From contig CM028669.1 in the NCBI GenBank assembly GCA_016760335.1, positions 14,814,882-14,878,881 on the forward strand: a stretch of DNA of 64,000 nt. The letters are read 5' to 3'. Of the stretch, positions 33,840 through 45,405 are shown in pieces. The stretch is from Gastrodia elata. Taxonomy: Eukaryota; Streptophyta; Magnoliopsida; Asparagales; Orchidaceae. Both the position numbers and the translations under genes were made by a program. Every line of letters starts with the position of its first letter. Position 1 is the stretch's first letter. Under the pieces are notes generated by a model. It searched no databases and was not told the origin of the DNA. It worked only from the letters and a program-made list of their open reading frames with translations.

Positions 33840-36800
33840 ATATGATTACTTTAATTTTTGCCGGTTTTTTTAAAACAGCGGGACCCACAATGTCAGTCGA
33901 CATCAGTGACAGCGGGCCCCGCAAACAGGTGGTAGCCTCCCGTTGCAGCGTCGAAGGGCGCGGGACCCACGCTTCCAGAGCGGGTCGGGACCGACGCTTC
34001 GGCCCGACCCGGAAGACATTTCGTCTTCCTACGAGATCGCGCGCAGCAAAACCCTAGGTTCTCAAATGCGAACTCAAATCCTGTGCCACGGCTTCGATCG
34101 CCAAGGTTGGATGGTGAATGACAATTATCGAGCTACCACACGACTTATAGAATGAAGATTTGAGTTGGGGAAGGTACCTGAGGATGGACCACTGCAGATC
34201 TATGGTTCGAAGGTTCAACCTCCCGGATGCTCCCAACGGTCCACATGCGAAGGGTTCGAGGTAATGGAGTCCGCAAGGTGCTTAAGGAAGTCTGGCGGAG
34301 GCTTCGAGGGCGAGGGAGACTTAAGGAAATGCTTAAGGAAGTCCCGCGGCCTCCCCCGAGCTGTCGATGGCGCTGTGGGCCCCACTCCGCAGCCCCGGCC
34401 AGTAAGAGTGTGCCAGGTGGCGCTGGGCCCCGCCACTGGTCAATTCCTACGGAAGAAATAATTAATTATAATTATATAATTATATCTTGTAATATTCTGT
34501 TAATTAATTTAGTTATATAGTTATAACTATATGTATATTACTATCATTAGTTTAATTAAGTGAGTTAGTTTAATTATTATTCATTTAGATAATATTAATC
34601 AATGTTTAATAAATAATTAATTAGTCAATTGATCTATTGATTAGTTTAGTTAATATTATGAGTAATTTAATAATTAATAATACTTAGTTAATTAAATTAA
34701 TTAGTTAATCTTAATTATAAATATTGGATTAGTGAATTAAATTAATTAATATTATTTAATTCAAATTTAATTAATGTAAACTTTAAAGTTTCATAACATT
34801 AAAAATAATGATTCAAATATAGCAAATATATATCTCATTTTATTCAGAAAAATAAAATGGATCAAATAGCGTAATTCAAAAATTCGATTCGAGGAAAATT
34901 TAACATATTGCATTTTAGGAACTAAACAAACACCTGTAACTTCTTACATAGTTATCCAAACATAATTAATATGGGTCTTAAAGTGATCAGGAGAACAGCC
35001 ACATCACCATAAAAGTATTAGCTTTTCCAATTGGTGGTTAGCTTGCAAAGTGACATTTAGGACTCCTCCCCTAAATGACCAAAATGCCATTGATTTTAAA
35101 TTGATCATAACTTGATCAATTAAACTTCAAATCAAGAGATTCAAAGTACTAACTAGCTTAGAATTTTAGTGCCAACAACAAGCTTAGATTATATTTAAGT
35201 TCTGAACCTTAAAAAATCCGAAATGACCAAAATACTCATAACCCTAATTAGGCCATAACTTGACCAATTGAAGTCTAAATTAGGTGTATTGCTAGTTAAA
35301 GTACTAAGTGTGATATAGGGAAGCTATAAGCACTGAGTTTGCTAAATTTTGGCATCAAATAAAAAAGTTCAGTTCTTACCCCCCTTCCCAAGGTTAATTA
35401 CCGAATTGCTCTAGAGTTTAGAACATCCAAAACTTAGCCATTTGACCTCATAATTTAGTGTTCTTAAACTCTATAGAATCCTTAAATAACAAGCAATAAT
35501 AAACTACATAAAAATATTTTAGATTTCATTAAGCGTAATTTACTAAAAGGTCCCTTAGACCAAAAACCTTAGTTTGGACTTATAGGACCCATTTCTTATC
35601 CAAATTTGGTGTACTTATTGTCTACCTTCATGTGAGGTAGTAAGAAATCATTTGACAGTAAGAAATTCTAATTTGGATGCCTAAATCAAAAATTAGCTTT
35701 TTAGACCCTTAAGTAGGGGCAAAATAGTTATTTTGCCCAAAATTTAGGTTAACTACACTTAACCCTTAAAATACCTTTTAAATTAGTAAAATTAGTAATA
35801 AAACTGTTTTAGGATCAATTTAAGACATAAATTCCTCAATTCAAAATAACTTGTAAAATATCTTAATTTTAGGCTTGAAAATATTTGTAAGAAAAATGAA
35901 TCCTTACTTAGCTAAAATGCACCATTATCTTTCCCTAATAAAACAAATCAACAAATGTAAGGAAATTCAATCAATTCTTTGAATTTCTTTAAACCTTATC
36001 ATTTGGAATCCTCACTTCACTTTAGGATCTGTTTCTTAGGAATAAGAATAGATATTAGGTTAGATTTCATTCATTGAATAATGGGGTTATTCAATGAATG
36101 AATCCTTGATTTTGTTAGCTTTTAGCTTTTTATAATTTCATTTTGATTATTTTATCTTTCAATCTTAGATTAAGAATAGAAGAATCATCCTATTAAGCTT
36201 GGCTTTGGTTAATAGGATTTGTCTCAATTATTAGTACACTTTAAAGTCTAAAACCAGAGATCCTTAGACTTTTACCCTTGGGTTATGTGTTTAACTCCAA
36301 TTTATGGTGTTAAAACTATAACCTTTAGATTAATTGGTCTTGATCAGCTCTTAGTCTAAAATGTCTAAATTCATAAACTAGGTCGTGATGATTTTTTTAT
36401 TTAACTTATATAGTCGACATTGATTAGTCATATTAGGACATAGTTAGTGTAACTTATAAGGTAGTATTTCAAAGTTACACTCGATAGTAGGAATTGGAGA
36501 TCCTGAACTTGTGTAACTTAGAAAAGTTAGAATAGCTTAATTAGAAAACAACAGTGTCACCATGTATAAAGAAATCCCTTGCTTACTACTTGATATCTTA
36601 TCCTACACATCTCCTTATATTTTGAGCTTATTTCCTTAGACATGTCATATAAGAAACCTTTGTGCATGAGACAAAAACTTAAAATAATTAAGATAACAGT
36701 TTCTTTGGGTTCAGTTATATTCTGGTATGTTTTGGTGCACATTTACATTAATGGATAGGGGTAAGGAGTAATAAGGGTGCTTAACATTACTCATTGAGGA

Positions 36801-37949
36801 GTGTGTGTTAAGCTTGGAACCCGTATAGTCATGCAAACATGCTTGACTCCTCAGCTATTTTTGGACATGTCCACAGAAACAAAATTAAAATAACTAAAAA
36901 ATTATGCATTTGTATTTACTATCTCCTCAGTTCTGTTGTTCTGTTCTGTCTACCCTAGCCTAGTCTGGCCAATTTTTTGATATGATAGTTGTACATACCT
37001 ATTTTTCCTATTTCAGTTTACTGCTTACTTCTTTAATGATGCATGTTATTTTAGTCAGCTATATTTTACTTACCTGCTCACTTGTATATACTTATAGGAT
37101 GCTAGATTTTATAGCTTACTATATGTACCACTTTCTGATTCACTATTTTAAACCAGCATATATCATATGATCATCAACATATTTAGGATTAGACTTTTCT
37201 TTTAGTACTTTTACTTACTGTATTATGTATATAAGCCCATCCTTGCTTAGTTTACTTTAAGTGTGCCTTTTTGCCTCAATTCCTACTTAGTTATAAATGT
37301 TGTTATTATAACTTATCCTCCTCCTTGTATGCTTACTGCTCCTATGCTAGTTAGTTCACTTTTGTTTTGTTTAAGTATAAATGGTAACATTAATAATTCA
37401 TGTAAAATATTCAGCTTAAAATATACTTAGACAATTATCTAATAAGATTTTATTTTTTTGGCTTGTGCCCTGGTATTGTGAAACTGAAAATGTCAGATTC
37501 AGATAGGTTTGAGAAGCTGGGTGCTGAAGAGGATGACCCATTTATTAAAGGGGAGCATCAGCTGGGAGAGCTGGACATTGTTTAGTTTTCCTTTTACAGC
37601 TTTCTGTGAGGTTGAGGGATTTTATTTCAGTTTTTTTAACTACTTATTTAATGTTGTAACAATACTGGTACCTCTAACTGTGTTTTTCTTTACTATACTT
37701 TATACTCTGAGTTGATGTTGCACTTTTCCTATTCATTATGAAAATTGGATATATATTTATTTTACTTTACTTCTGCACTTTAATTTTTATTTGCTTAGTG
37801 ACTGAGTTTATGGCATGTATGTAGTGACTTATCTCTTCTTTACTAGTAGATTAGGATATATACCTGATCCAATCTTAAGTAAGGGATTTGCCAAAGTGAC
37901 TCTCCACTCCTTAGTCTAATGATTGTGGGTTAAGGGGTGGGGCGCCATA
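33840..37949 (+). repeat. 5' LTR of Tekay-2
   Basis: It aligns with the 3' LTR from about 34380 (CGGCCAGTAAGAGTGTGCCA, then GGGCCCCGCC and AAGAAATAATTAATTATAAT) to the end at 37949 (GGGGTGGGGCGCCATA, TA in place of CA), immediately before the primer site. The GC-rich part 33860-34440 is more diverged from 58310-59270. The expected TGTAATAACC start is not found, so the 5' edge is approximate. ORFs such as 34165-34461 and 34227-34520 lie in this GC-rich LTR part and are not genes. Confidence 0.75.
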
Positions 37950-37952
37950 GAT

Positions 37953-37964
37953 TGGTATCAGAGA
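37953..37964 (+). other. Primer-binding site (initiator tRNA-Met), Tekay-2
   Basis: TGGTATCAGAGA stands three bases after the LTR end. It matches TGGTATCAGAGC, the complement of the initiator tRNA-Met 3' end, except for the last base. This primer is standard for chromoviruses. Confidence 0.88.
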
Positions 37965-38368
37965 ATTCCATAAGGTGTCAAATTGGAGTTTGTATTCCTC
38001 TCTACCTAATAGATGATTCTTTTGACCAGACAGTCACTAAATAAAAACATTAGAGTTTACATCCAAGTTACCATAACATCCTACTCAGAATAAAGAGGTA
38101 TAAGAATGAGAAATACATACATAGATAAGATAAAATGCTCAAAAAACATATAATAAAAGAAATTAGTAATATATAAGTAAACTAATTTAACTCATAAAAT
38201 TATTAGACGCTTAAGGATGACCTTTTGGTGATATGACCGGTGATATGAGGCTATGTGGGAGTGTGTCTCCCTATTCCACTAGCGATATGGGAGGTATGTA
38301 GAAGGGGTATCAGAGATCGGCGTCTGAGTGCTAGATCAACTACTTCAGCATGGTACTTTTAGGGGGTT

Positions 38369-38610
38369 AGACCTCCCAGTTTTCGCCAAGTAGTGGCTGA
38401 AATGGGCAGACTTCATGTTTAAGGCTATTGATTGCCCATACAACATTAGAGTCTACATTGTATCTCTCCTTCTACAAGACCAAGCTGAGAACTGGTGGAA
38501 TGTCACCTTTTGGGCACTCACCCATATGCATGAAAAAATGCGGAGGGAGGCCACCTATGAAGACTTCCATCATGCTTTTGCTGCCAAATATATTGGATAC
38601 CTTTATTCCT
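38369..38610 (+). pseudogene. Upstream partial Gag module, Tekay-2
   Basis: The translation through one stop gives VFAK, WLKWADFMFKAIDCPYNIRV, YIVSLLLQDQAENWWNVTFW and MRREATYEDFHHAFAAKYIG, the centre of a Gag domain. The frame 38415-38648 begins inside it. It matches the 22560-22802 module of Tekay-1 in sequence and in distance to the main gag. About 125 nt of AT-rich sequence separate it from the main gag start. Confidence 0.7.
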
Positions 38611-38734
38611 ATGTTATTTATTGTATCCTCCTACATCATGTATTCTAATTTTGAATGAATAATAGAGCTATCTTATTTCTTTTCTCAAACTTTGAATTAG
38701 GCTATTATTTTATAAAACCCAGATTTAAACAACA

Positions 38735-39138
38735 ATGAATGCTGGATAGAGCTCTTCCCCCACCACCTCCGGCAGTTCCTCCAATTAGGCAAATGCCTTG
38801 CTAGAAGTGGTTAAGATCATGGTAGATTCCCATAACAAACAAGCCAAAAGAGAGGCCAAGGTTGAAGCCCGATAAGCAAAACGTATAGAGCGACTGCTAA
38901 TAGCTCAAATGAGCCAGAATCGCTCAAACACTAAAACCACCATGGCCCCTCACTACTCATTACAGCATCATGTTCAGTTCACTGACGGACCGCTACACAC
39001 CTTCCTGCGCCTCAGACCTCCTACCTTTTATGGAAGTCTCTCCACTGTCGATATAGCCAATTGGATAAAAATGGTGGAGAAGAACCTCACTATCATCAAA
39101 TGCCCAGATTCTGAAGTAATCCATCTGACGACCCATCT
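38735..39138 (+). pseudogene. gag: Main gag, first part, Tekay-2
   Basis: It starts near ATGAATGCTGG (38735), parallel to the Tekay-1 start. After a proline-rich stretch and a glutamine/arginine-rich spacer, the frame from 38909 reads QHHVQFTDGPLHTFLRLRPP, TFYGSLSTVDIANWIKMVEK and CPDSEVIHLTTHL. At 39138 it is broken by a solo LTR; the next residues of Gag follow at 44033. Confidence 0.82.
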
Positions 39139-42100
39139 TATAGTGCCCCGCCTTGTCGTCGCGTGCAACGGTACAATAGATTGGCGACAGAACAGCGTGC
39201 TACTCGGGATGAACAAACAACTGCATCTTCCCGAATAAGCTTACTGAAACTAGACACACTGAAGGCCGCTGACTCGAACCCAAGAGTAGGATCGAGAGTC
39301 AAATCTTAAGATTAGTGTAGAGTACTTGTCTTAAGTATTAGACTAACACGTACATTGAATTTAAAGAAGTAAATATGAATCCAATATACGTTATCAATAT
39401 ATCAGCATTTCCAATATGCTAATCACATAACAATACTAAGTATAGTAGTATAACAGAGTGCAGAAGATAAAGCAAAACATCCATAATATATTTATCACAG
39501 AGCAGTAGTAAACATTCATCACAGAAAAGAAAAGTAAAATACATCCAAAATTATTACAAACTGATTTTATATGATGCAAAAGTAAAATCTATCTAAAGTA
39601 CTAAAGCAGAAATAGTAAAGTAAAAAGGTAGAAGACAGATCCACTAAGGCTCCACGTACTCCTTCTGGATCTCCTGCGAGTCCTCAAACCCTGTCTCAAC
39701 AAGCTGCTCGGGATCTAGCAAATTATCGGATCCCAAAAGTATCCCGTATTAGACAAGAAGTCTAACACATCACAATTAACTAAGCAGTTCTAAAGTAAAT
39801 GCAATAGATAGTAAAGTAAACATGACTAGAGAAAATAATAGTAAAGGCACCATGTAGCTGAACTGTAAAGACTAAGCAAAGTAAAACTGTATCAAAGATT
39901 GAATACAGAAGTAAACATAAATATCAAATGCTCAGAGATCAATGTGAAAATTGTCCAATCCTATACTATATGTCACTCGAAAAATGCACTCAAATATACC
40001 ATAGCACGGTATACCACAGATATATAATAGAACTATCACTGAAAGGCTATGAGTCATACGGTCCAATGTGTACATACACCCAATTGGCAAGACAGTACAG
40101 TGATGCTGATGTATTCTAAAATTCCCCAGTCAAGGTATGTAACATTCCGTAACCCATAATTCATCACTGTTACTCATACGTCACCACTGAATCATTCATC
40201 ATGCTCATGCTCATGTTTATGCCCATGCATCTATGATATATGAGAAAAATTCAGAAATCCATAAAGCTTTAAATATCAATGATGAATTCAAGGTCTCCAC
40301 TATGCAAAATCTTGCTAAAAGGATTCTAACTCATAGTTTCTTGAACGATAATTGGTTATAGTTGAAGATTTACTATTTAGCACATTTGCAAGAAAAGTGG
40401 TTCTTAATAGTTAGTTTGATTAAGCTACCCTAACGAAGCAGTCTTCGATAGGAGGCAGCTCCCATTGGCGATTGTATCTCAAGCTAAGTTATTAAGATGC
40501 CCAACTCACAATCACACTCAGTGTCTTAAAGAATGTGATTCTACTTACTTAGTTTGTTTGAGTCACACCTATTGAAGTGGTCTTCGCTAGGAGGCATCGC
40601 CCGTTGGCGATTTGTATTTCAATCAAACTAAGGAATGAGTCCCCATTTAATACACTCTTAGTCTTGGGAGATTTACTCTAATGAGACTGTATTTGTCTGA
40701 TCCCGTAGGATAGCACCTGGTCATAAGTCCACATTGGAGTGAATCAACCAATTCTAAATACTACTGAAGGAATCCAGTAATATGGGTACACCATACTACA
40801 CCATCCAATAATCTAGGTTCATACAACTCTATTTAATCAACAAGGATTTATTGAGACTATTAATTCCTATACTAAATAGGTAAGTCCTATACAAGGCTTC
40901 AAGAAAAAATGTGATCAAAGATCACTCAATATAGATTCTACCACAAGGAAAGGTATTATTCTAATATCTTAAGTGATTCCTACCACTAGGGGTTAAGATC
41001 AACTTCTATGATTGAGGGATCATCTAAGCTTCTACCTTAATGAGTTATACAAAATTCTCCTACCTCAATGTATATATTTAATTTAGGTCCTTAAAATATT
41101 CCAGTGACAATCTTATGTTGAGATACTTAAGATCTCACACTCTTAACTCTAATACTAATATTCTAGGTTTTACCCAACATTTAGATTTAGAGTGATAAGA
41201 TCAGATGATTAAGTCATCTAATCATAACTTATTCTAAGATTATGAGATTTAAATCAAGTATATTATTAGAGTTAGATCACTTGTTCAATGAGTATGATTC
41301 TATTAATCTTCTTATGCTAATAGTCTTATTTAGGAGAAAATTAAGGATCTAAAGTATAGATTCAGATTAAGCAATCACATAGATTTATTATTAACCCTTA
41401 CATGTCTATTCCAAATGTTTAAGATCAATATCAAATCAGATGCATTGTTGAATAATGTCAATTACATTATCTTATAATCATGTCCATTTAATTAAGGTTT
41501 AAGAGTTTGGATGCTTAATTAAGCATGTTAGGGTTTAACCCCTACTCATGTCTAATTAAGATCAAGGGTTCATTTATAGATCAAATGTCAAATCAATGAA
41601 TTAGGTATATATTATTGGTGGCAATCTTAGACTTAGATCAAGCCTTAATAGCTTGATTAAAGTCTTAAGACTTTCTTAAGATTAAATAAGGTGTTTAAGT
41701 TCTTCAAGTTAGGTTTATTCAATTTTATACATTATAAATTAACATACATGACTTCAATACATCTAACTTATTTTCATGAAGCATAATAATAGAAAAATTC
41801 ATAAAAAGAGAAAGTAATTAGTGCTAACCAAACCCTAAACTAATCCAAAGGATTAGCACATAACTACAAATCCAACCATCAAAATTTCATGCAATTTGGC
41901 TCATAAGTTTTATCTTATCATACAATTTATCAGAGACTAAGTTTGCTAAGATCCAATAGTTACAAACCCTAATTTTCACTAATCATGATTTAACAAGATT
42001 AGGGCATTAGTTGAAATGCAAAAATCAGAAAAATAAAATACTTAACACATTCATTTTACTAATCATAAAGAAGCTAATGCGCCCTAAACATGCAATTTGG

Positions 42101-42846
42101 TTAAGTATAATTACTAAACAACACTAATCAAGATTTGTAATAATTAAGCAAAAATTGAAAATATAACCATTAGATGTTTAATATTATTTTATATTCTTAT
42201 TCCTGAGAATTATCTGATTAATTTGATATATAATATCATAGGGTTTGGACCAGTGGATTAAAAGTTATTCAATTAATACATTATGTATTCTTATTTAACT
42301 AATTTCTTATGATTGGATTAATTGGATTATTTTCCTTAAAGAAAATAAATCCAATTAATTGGATTTTAATTAAATGGGCTTGGCCCATTAGCCAAACTGC
42401 ACGGGTCAACTGGGGCCCGAGGAACCCGGCACTGTCATGCAGCATGGGTCATGGGCTAACCCGGCCCGTACAGTGTCATCGTCCCAAACCCTCCTTCCCC
42501 GATACCCAGGGAATTAGGGTTGGCTTCTGCGGCAAAATTCCGAGCGCTTCGGCCATGCCGTGACCCTTAATTGATCCTCACACCATTAGTAGGCCAAGAT
42601 GCTTCAATTGAACCCCTTAGCCCCTTATGAGGTTGTCGGGGTAACCCAGACCTTACTCACCCGAGAGGCTTCACCTTAAAACTACTTTGGGGAGACAATT
42701 CTCCCCACAGAGGCCACGCCAAACCTAGGGCTTGATCTCTACCCCATCGGGGAGGTGAGATGGATTGAATCCTCCTGGTTTGAGGGCCTGAGGTGGGTTG
42801 GAATGCCGGGGCCTTACTCGACCTGTGGCATTTCTTGGGGACTTAG

Positions 42847-42873
42847 CCCGATCGATCGATTCGATCGATCGGG
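42847..42873. repeat. GATCGATC palindrome in solo LTR (second subfamily)
   Basis: Near-perfect palindrome of CCCGATCGATCGA and TCGATCGATCGGG around one central base, the cleanest copy of this motif in the window. It lies about 340 bp past the TATA box in sense direction. Confidence 0.72.
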
Positions 42874-43215
42874 ACTAGCTTAGGGTTTAAGTTTGATAGC
42901 CTTGGGTTTGTTCCGATAATATGCACGATTATGAATCGAAAGGAAGAGGGTTTGAGCCCAATTGGCTTAGATAGAGCAAACGGGGGTACCTAGTTTTGAC
43001 AGGGAACTTGCAGACGTCGCAAGGGTCAATGCCGAGCTTGCTGAGCTTCCTGAGATTTCTCTAAGAGTTCCTAAATGCCAGGAGACTCTTTTAACAGTGG
43101 TACGCACGTCAAGAACGCCTGGGAGGGCTCGGTAGAATAGCAATGGTGACTTGGGGGCAGAGGAGAAACTGGACCCAATTAAGCAGCAAAAGGCATCAAG
43201 GAGGGGTATTAAGGG

Positions 43216-43223
43216 TATTTATA
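43216..43223 (-). promoter_or_regulatory. TATA box of solo LTR
   Basis: The minus strand reads GCTATAAATACCC. It occupies the position matching 7397-7404 of the Tekay-1 LTR relative to the GATCGATC palindrome. Confidence 0.6.
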
Positions 43224-44032
43224 GCTTCAGCAAGGAATGGGAAAGGTTCTAGTGGCTTGGCTCAGGCTGGGGAGGACCCGAGATGTCGGGCCATGACCGA
43301 GCTCTCAAATTTCCAATTTCAGCTCGGCCGGGCCATGAGGCCCGATTGGGGAACCTCGCCATAGCGGGAGGATCCCCAACAGCTTACTGAGCTGGAGGCG
43401 CGAGTGGGAGACAATAAGGGTAGCTGGAAGCATGGGGAGGATCTCGGTAGGGTGCACGAGCGAGTGGAGATGAAGCTCCACAGTCGCGTGAGGGTCCGGA
43501 GCTGTCTGATTGATCAATCAGAAAGACGTGATGGTCCTGATCCTCCGGATCCTAACGGCTGGATCTGATTGAATCCGCATTGTAGGATTCATGGGACGTA
43601 TCCAATGGCAGATCCGCAGTTCCACTGGATCTAATCTTAGCTGTACATTAGATAAGCACGATGGTTAGATTTGCAGGACTCCGCTGTCGCATGACCCGAG
43701 CCCAATTAGGAACCCTTTTATGCAATTAATACATTTTAATTAAAAGTAAATTATGGCCTAAATGATTTCCAAATTTCACCGAACTTTCACCCCTAGCTAA
43801 TTTGGGGGTGAGGAATTCAAAAATGTAATCAAACTTTGGTTCTGAGATCAAAATATTTTAGGTTTAATCTAGGGCATCTAGACTGAGCAAAATATCATTT
43901 TGAACTTAGAAAAGTCCAATGGACTTCAAATTTTCAGGATAGGCTCGATTTGATATTATATAAGCAATGATATTGAAATTAAAGATTGATTAAGCTATAC
44001 ATATAGCAGGGTAACAACCTAGGGTTGTTACA

Positions 44033-44848
44033 CATCTCCTCCAAGATGAGGCAAAGTATGGGTGGGATAACATTCATCATACACTGTTCGCAGACTTAGA
44101 GCTGGAATATATCTCTTGAGATGAATTCATAGAGGCATTTCAGACCCAGTACATCCCCACCTCTGCCTAGACATACAATGGCAGATCAATTCCTCAAGTT
44201 GTAGCAAGGGAACCGTTCAGTTTCAGCGTATGAGTCTGAGTTCCGGTGACTATCAAGGATCCGATCGATACCATTGCTTTTGAAGTGGTTTATGGCCCTC
44301 CATCCAGAGGCAGGTCATTTCCCATTTCTCAACCAACTTCGTGGAACTTTTGGAATCCACCAAAATGGTAGAACTCAATGAAGCATCCGAACCCCGATGC
44401 AGCTATGGGATGATCACATCTTAGCGCGAGAACCCTAGAAGGGCTAGGGTATATCAAATTAAGGCAGGAGCTCTGTCGGCAGATCTCTTCGATGGCTGCA
44501 CTCGTCCCCACCCATACAGATGGTGCTACCATAAAATTAGAAATTGCTTCAATTGTGGGAGGCTGGGTTGTTCTTACTATCGGTGCAATTTCACCGATAC
44601 TATCGATGATGACCAGAACGATCACTCCAAACAAAAATGCACTTTTGATTAGTTCCAGAAGCCTACAACAGTCCACCCAGCACTACCACCTCCTCCTTCT
44701 ACTCAACGGTGTGAGACAGCCATTGTCCCCCGCCTAATTGCTTCGATTCCACCTACCCGACAACCCTATAACAATCAACCTGCTAGTCCCGCACGTGTTT
44801 ATGCTCTCACCCCTACTAAAGCGGTAGAGGACAACAATGCAGTGTCAG
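44033..44848 (+). pseudogene. gag: Main gag, second part, Tekay-2
   Basis: It resumes with LQDEAKYGWDNIHHTLFADL and DEFIEAFQTQYIPTSA, which follow on from the THL ending at 39138 as in Tekay-1. A decayed tail region follows, then a knuckle-like CFNCGRLGCSYYRC near 44550, which is altered from the usual C-x2-C-x4-H-x4-C. A proline-rich tail near 44690-44780 follows. The end reads ARVYALTPTKAVEDNNAVSG at the putative splice donor (44848). Confidence 0.8.
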
Positions 44849-44926
44849 GTACACGCTTCTGAACTAATATACCTTTTTAGTATTACTTACTTAAAGTAGC
44901 TAGTAAATAACTATATCTGTAATTAG
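44849..44926 (+). other. Putative 78-nt intron at gag-protease junction, Tekay-2
   Basis: Donor TCAG|GTACACGCTTCTGA: Gag would end 12 nt inside if not spliced. Acceptor ...CTGTAATTAG|GTATG. Length 78 nt, AT-rich. After the acceptor the frame leads, through two stops that look like later mutations, into LCNILLETG, which aligns with LCNMLFDND of Tekay-1 after its own acceptor. The position and phase are the same in both elements although the interval itself is barely conserved beyond the donor. See the matching entry at 21063-21151. Confidence 0.55.
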
Positions 44927-45405
44927 GTATGATCTAGGTAAATAATTAGCTCTGTAACATCTTATTAGAAACTGGAACTAGTTACTCCTTCATTTTTGAG
45001 AGTTGGACAACATCTCTCAACTTGTCATTATATCGCCTAGCGAGTCCTCTAAACATAAGACTACCATCTGGAGCTCAATTGTAAGCCCGTCAATTCTGCA
45101 ATATACAGATCCCTTTTGGAGAAGTAGAATTCAAAGCCAATCTTGTAGTTTTACCAATAGCAAATGTTGACGTTATTCTAGGAATGAATTAGCCAAGTCA
45201 ACATGATGCCACCATCAATTGCCAGAAGAAAAAGATCACCCTAGGTAATGGGAAACAAGCTAAGTCATTTGCTGGAAACTTTAGTGCGAGACCCTCTTTG
45301 ATCAATGCCATCAAAGCCAAAATGTTAATCAGTAAAGGTTGCAGTGCATTCCTAGTAACGATACTAGGAGTAAAGAAGGAAGACATTCTACTATCCAAGA
45401 ATCCC
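44927..45405 (+). pseudogene. Aspartic protease, Tekay-2
   Basis: Active-site region LLETGTSYSFIFESW (near 44970; Asp to Glu, so probably inactive), then FGEVEFKANLVVLPIANVDV, ILGMN (near 45175) and SAFLVTILGVKKEDILLSKN up to the Athila-2 insertion. The next codons of the pre-RT block lie at 54815. Several stops and frameshifts. Confidence 0.8.

Larger units (their letters stand above)
39139..44032 (-). repeat. Solo LTR (4.9 kb) inserted in Tekay-2 gag
   Basis: Minus-oriented LTR from TATAGTGCCCCGCC (39139, TG decayed to TA) to GGGTTGTTACA (44032), flanked by a perfect target duplication CATCT (39134-39138 and 44033-44037). Gag coding is continuous across it. It belongs to the same broad LTR group as 3545-8280 but a different subfamily. 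It has the GATCGATC palindrome (42847-42873), a TATA box (43216-43223, minus) and the start TGTAACAACCC. No internal element sequence remains. The short ORFs inside (39928-43517) are not genes. Confidence 0.9.

Noticed and set aside
33842..34520. Cluster of ORFs on both strands in a GC-rich stretch
   Set aside because: The stretch corresponds to the GC-rich block of the Tekay-2 LTR (58310-59270); ORFs arise from high GC and none is conserved between the two LTRs.
44329..44676. 115-codon minus-strand ORF
   Set aside because: Antisense to the Tekay-2 gag tail and knuckle.
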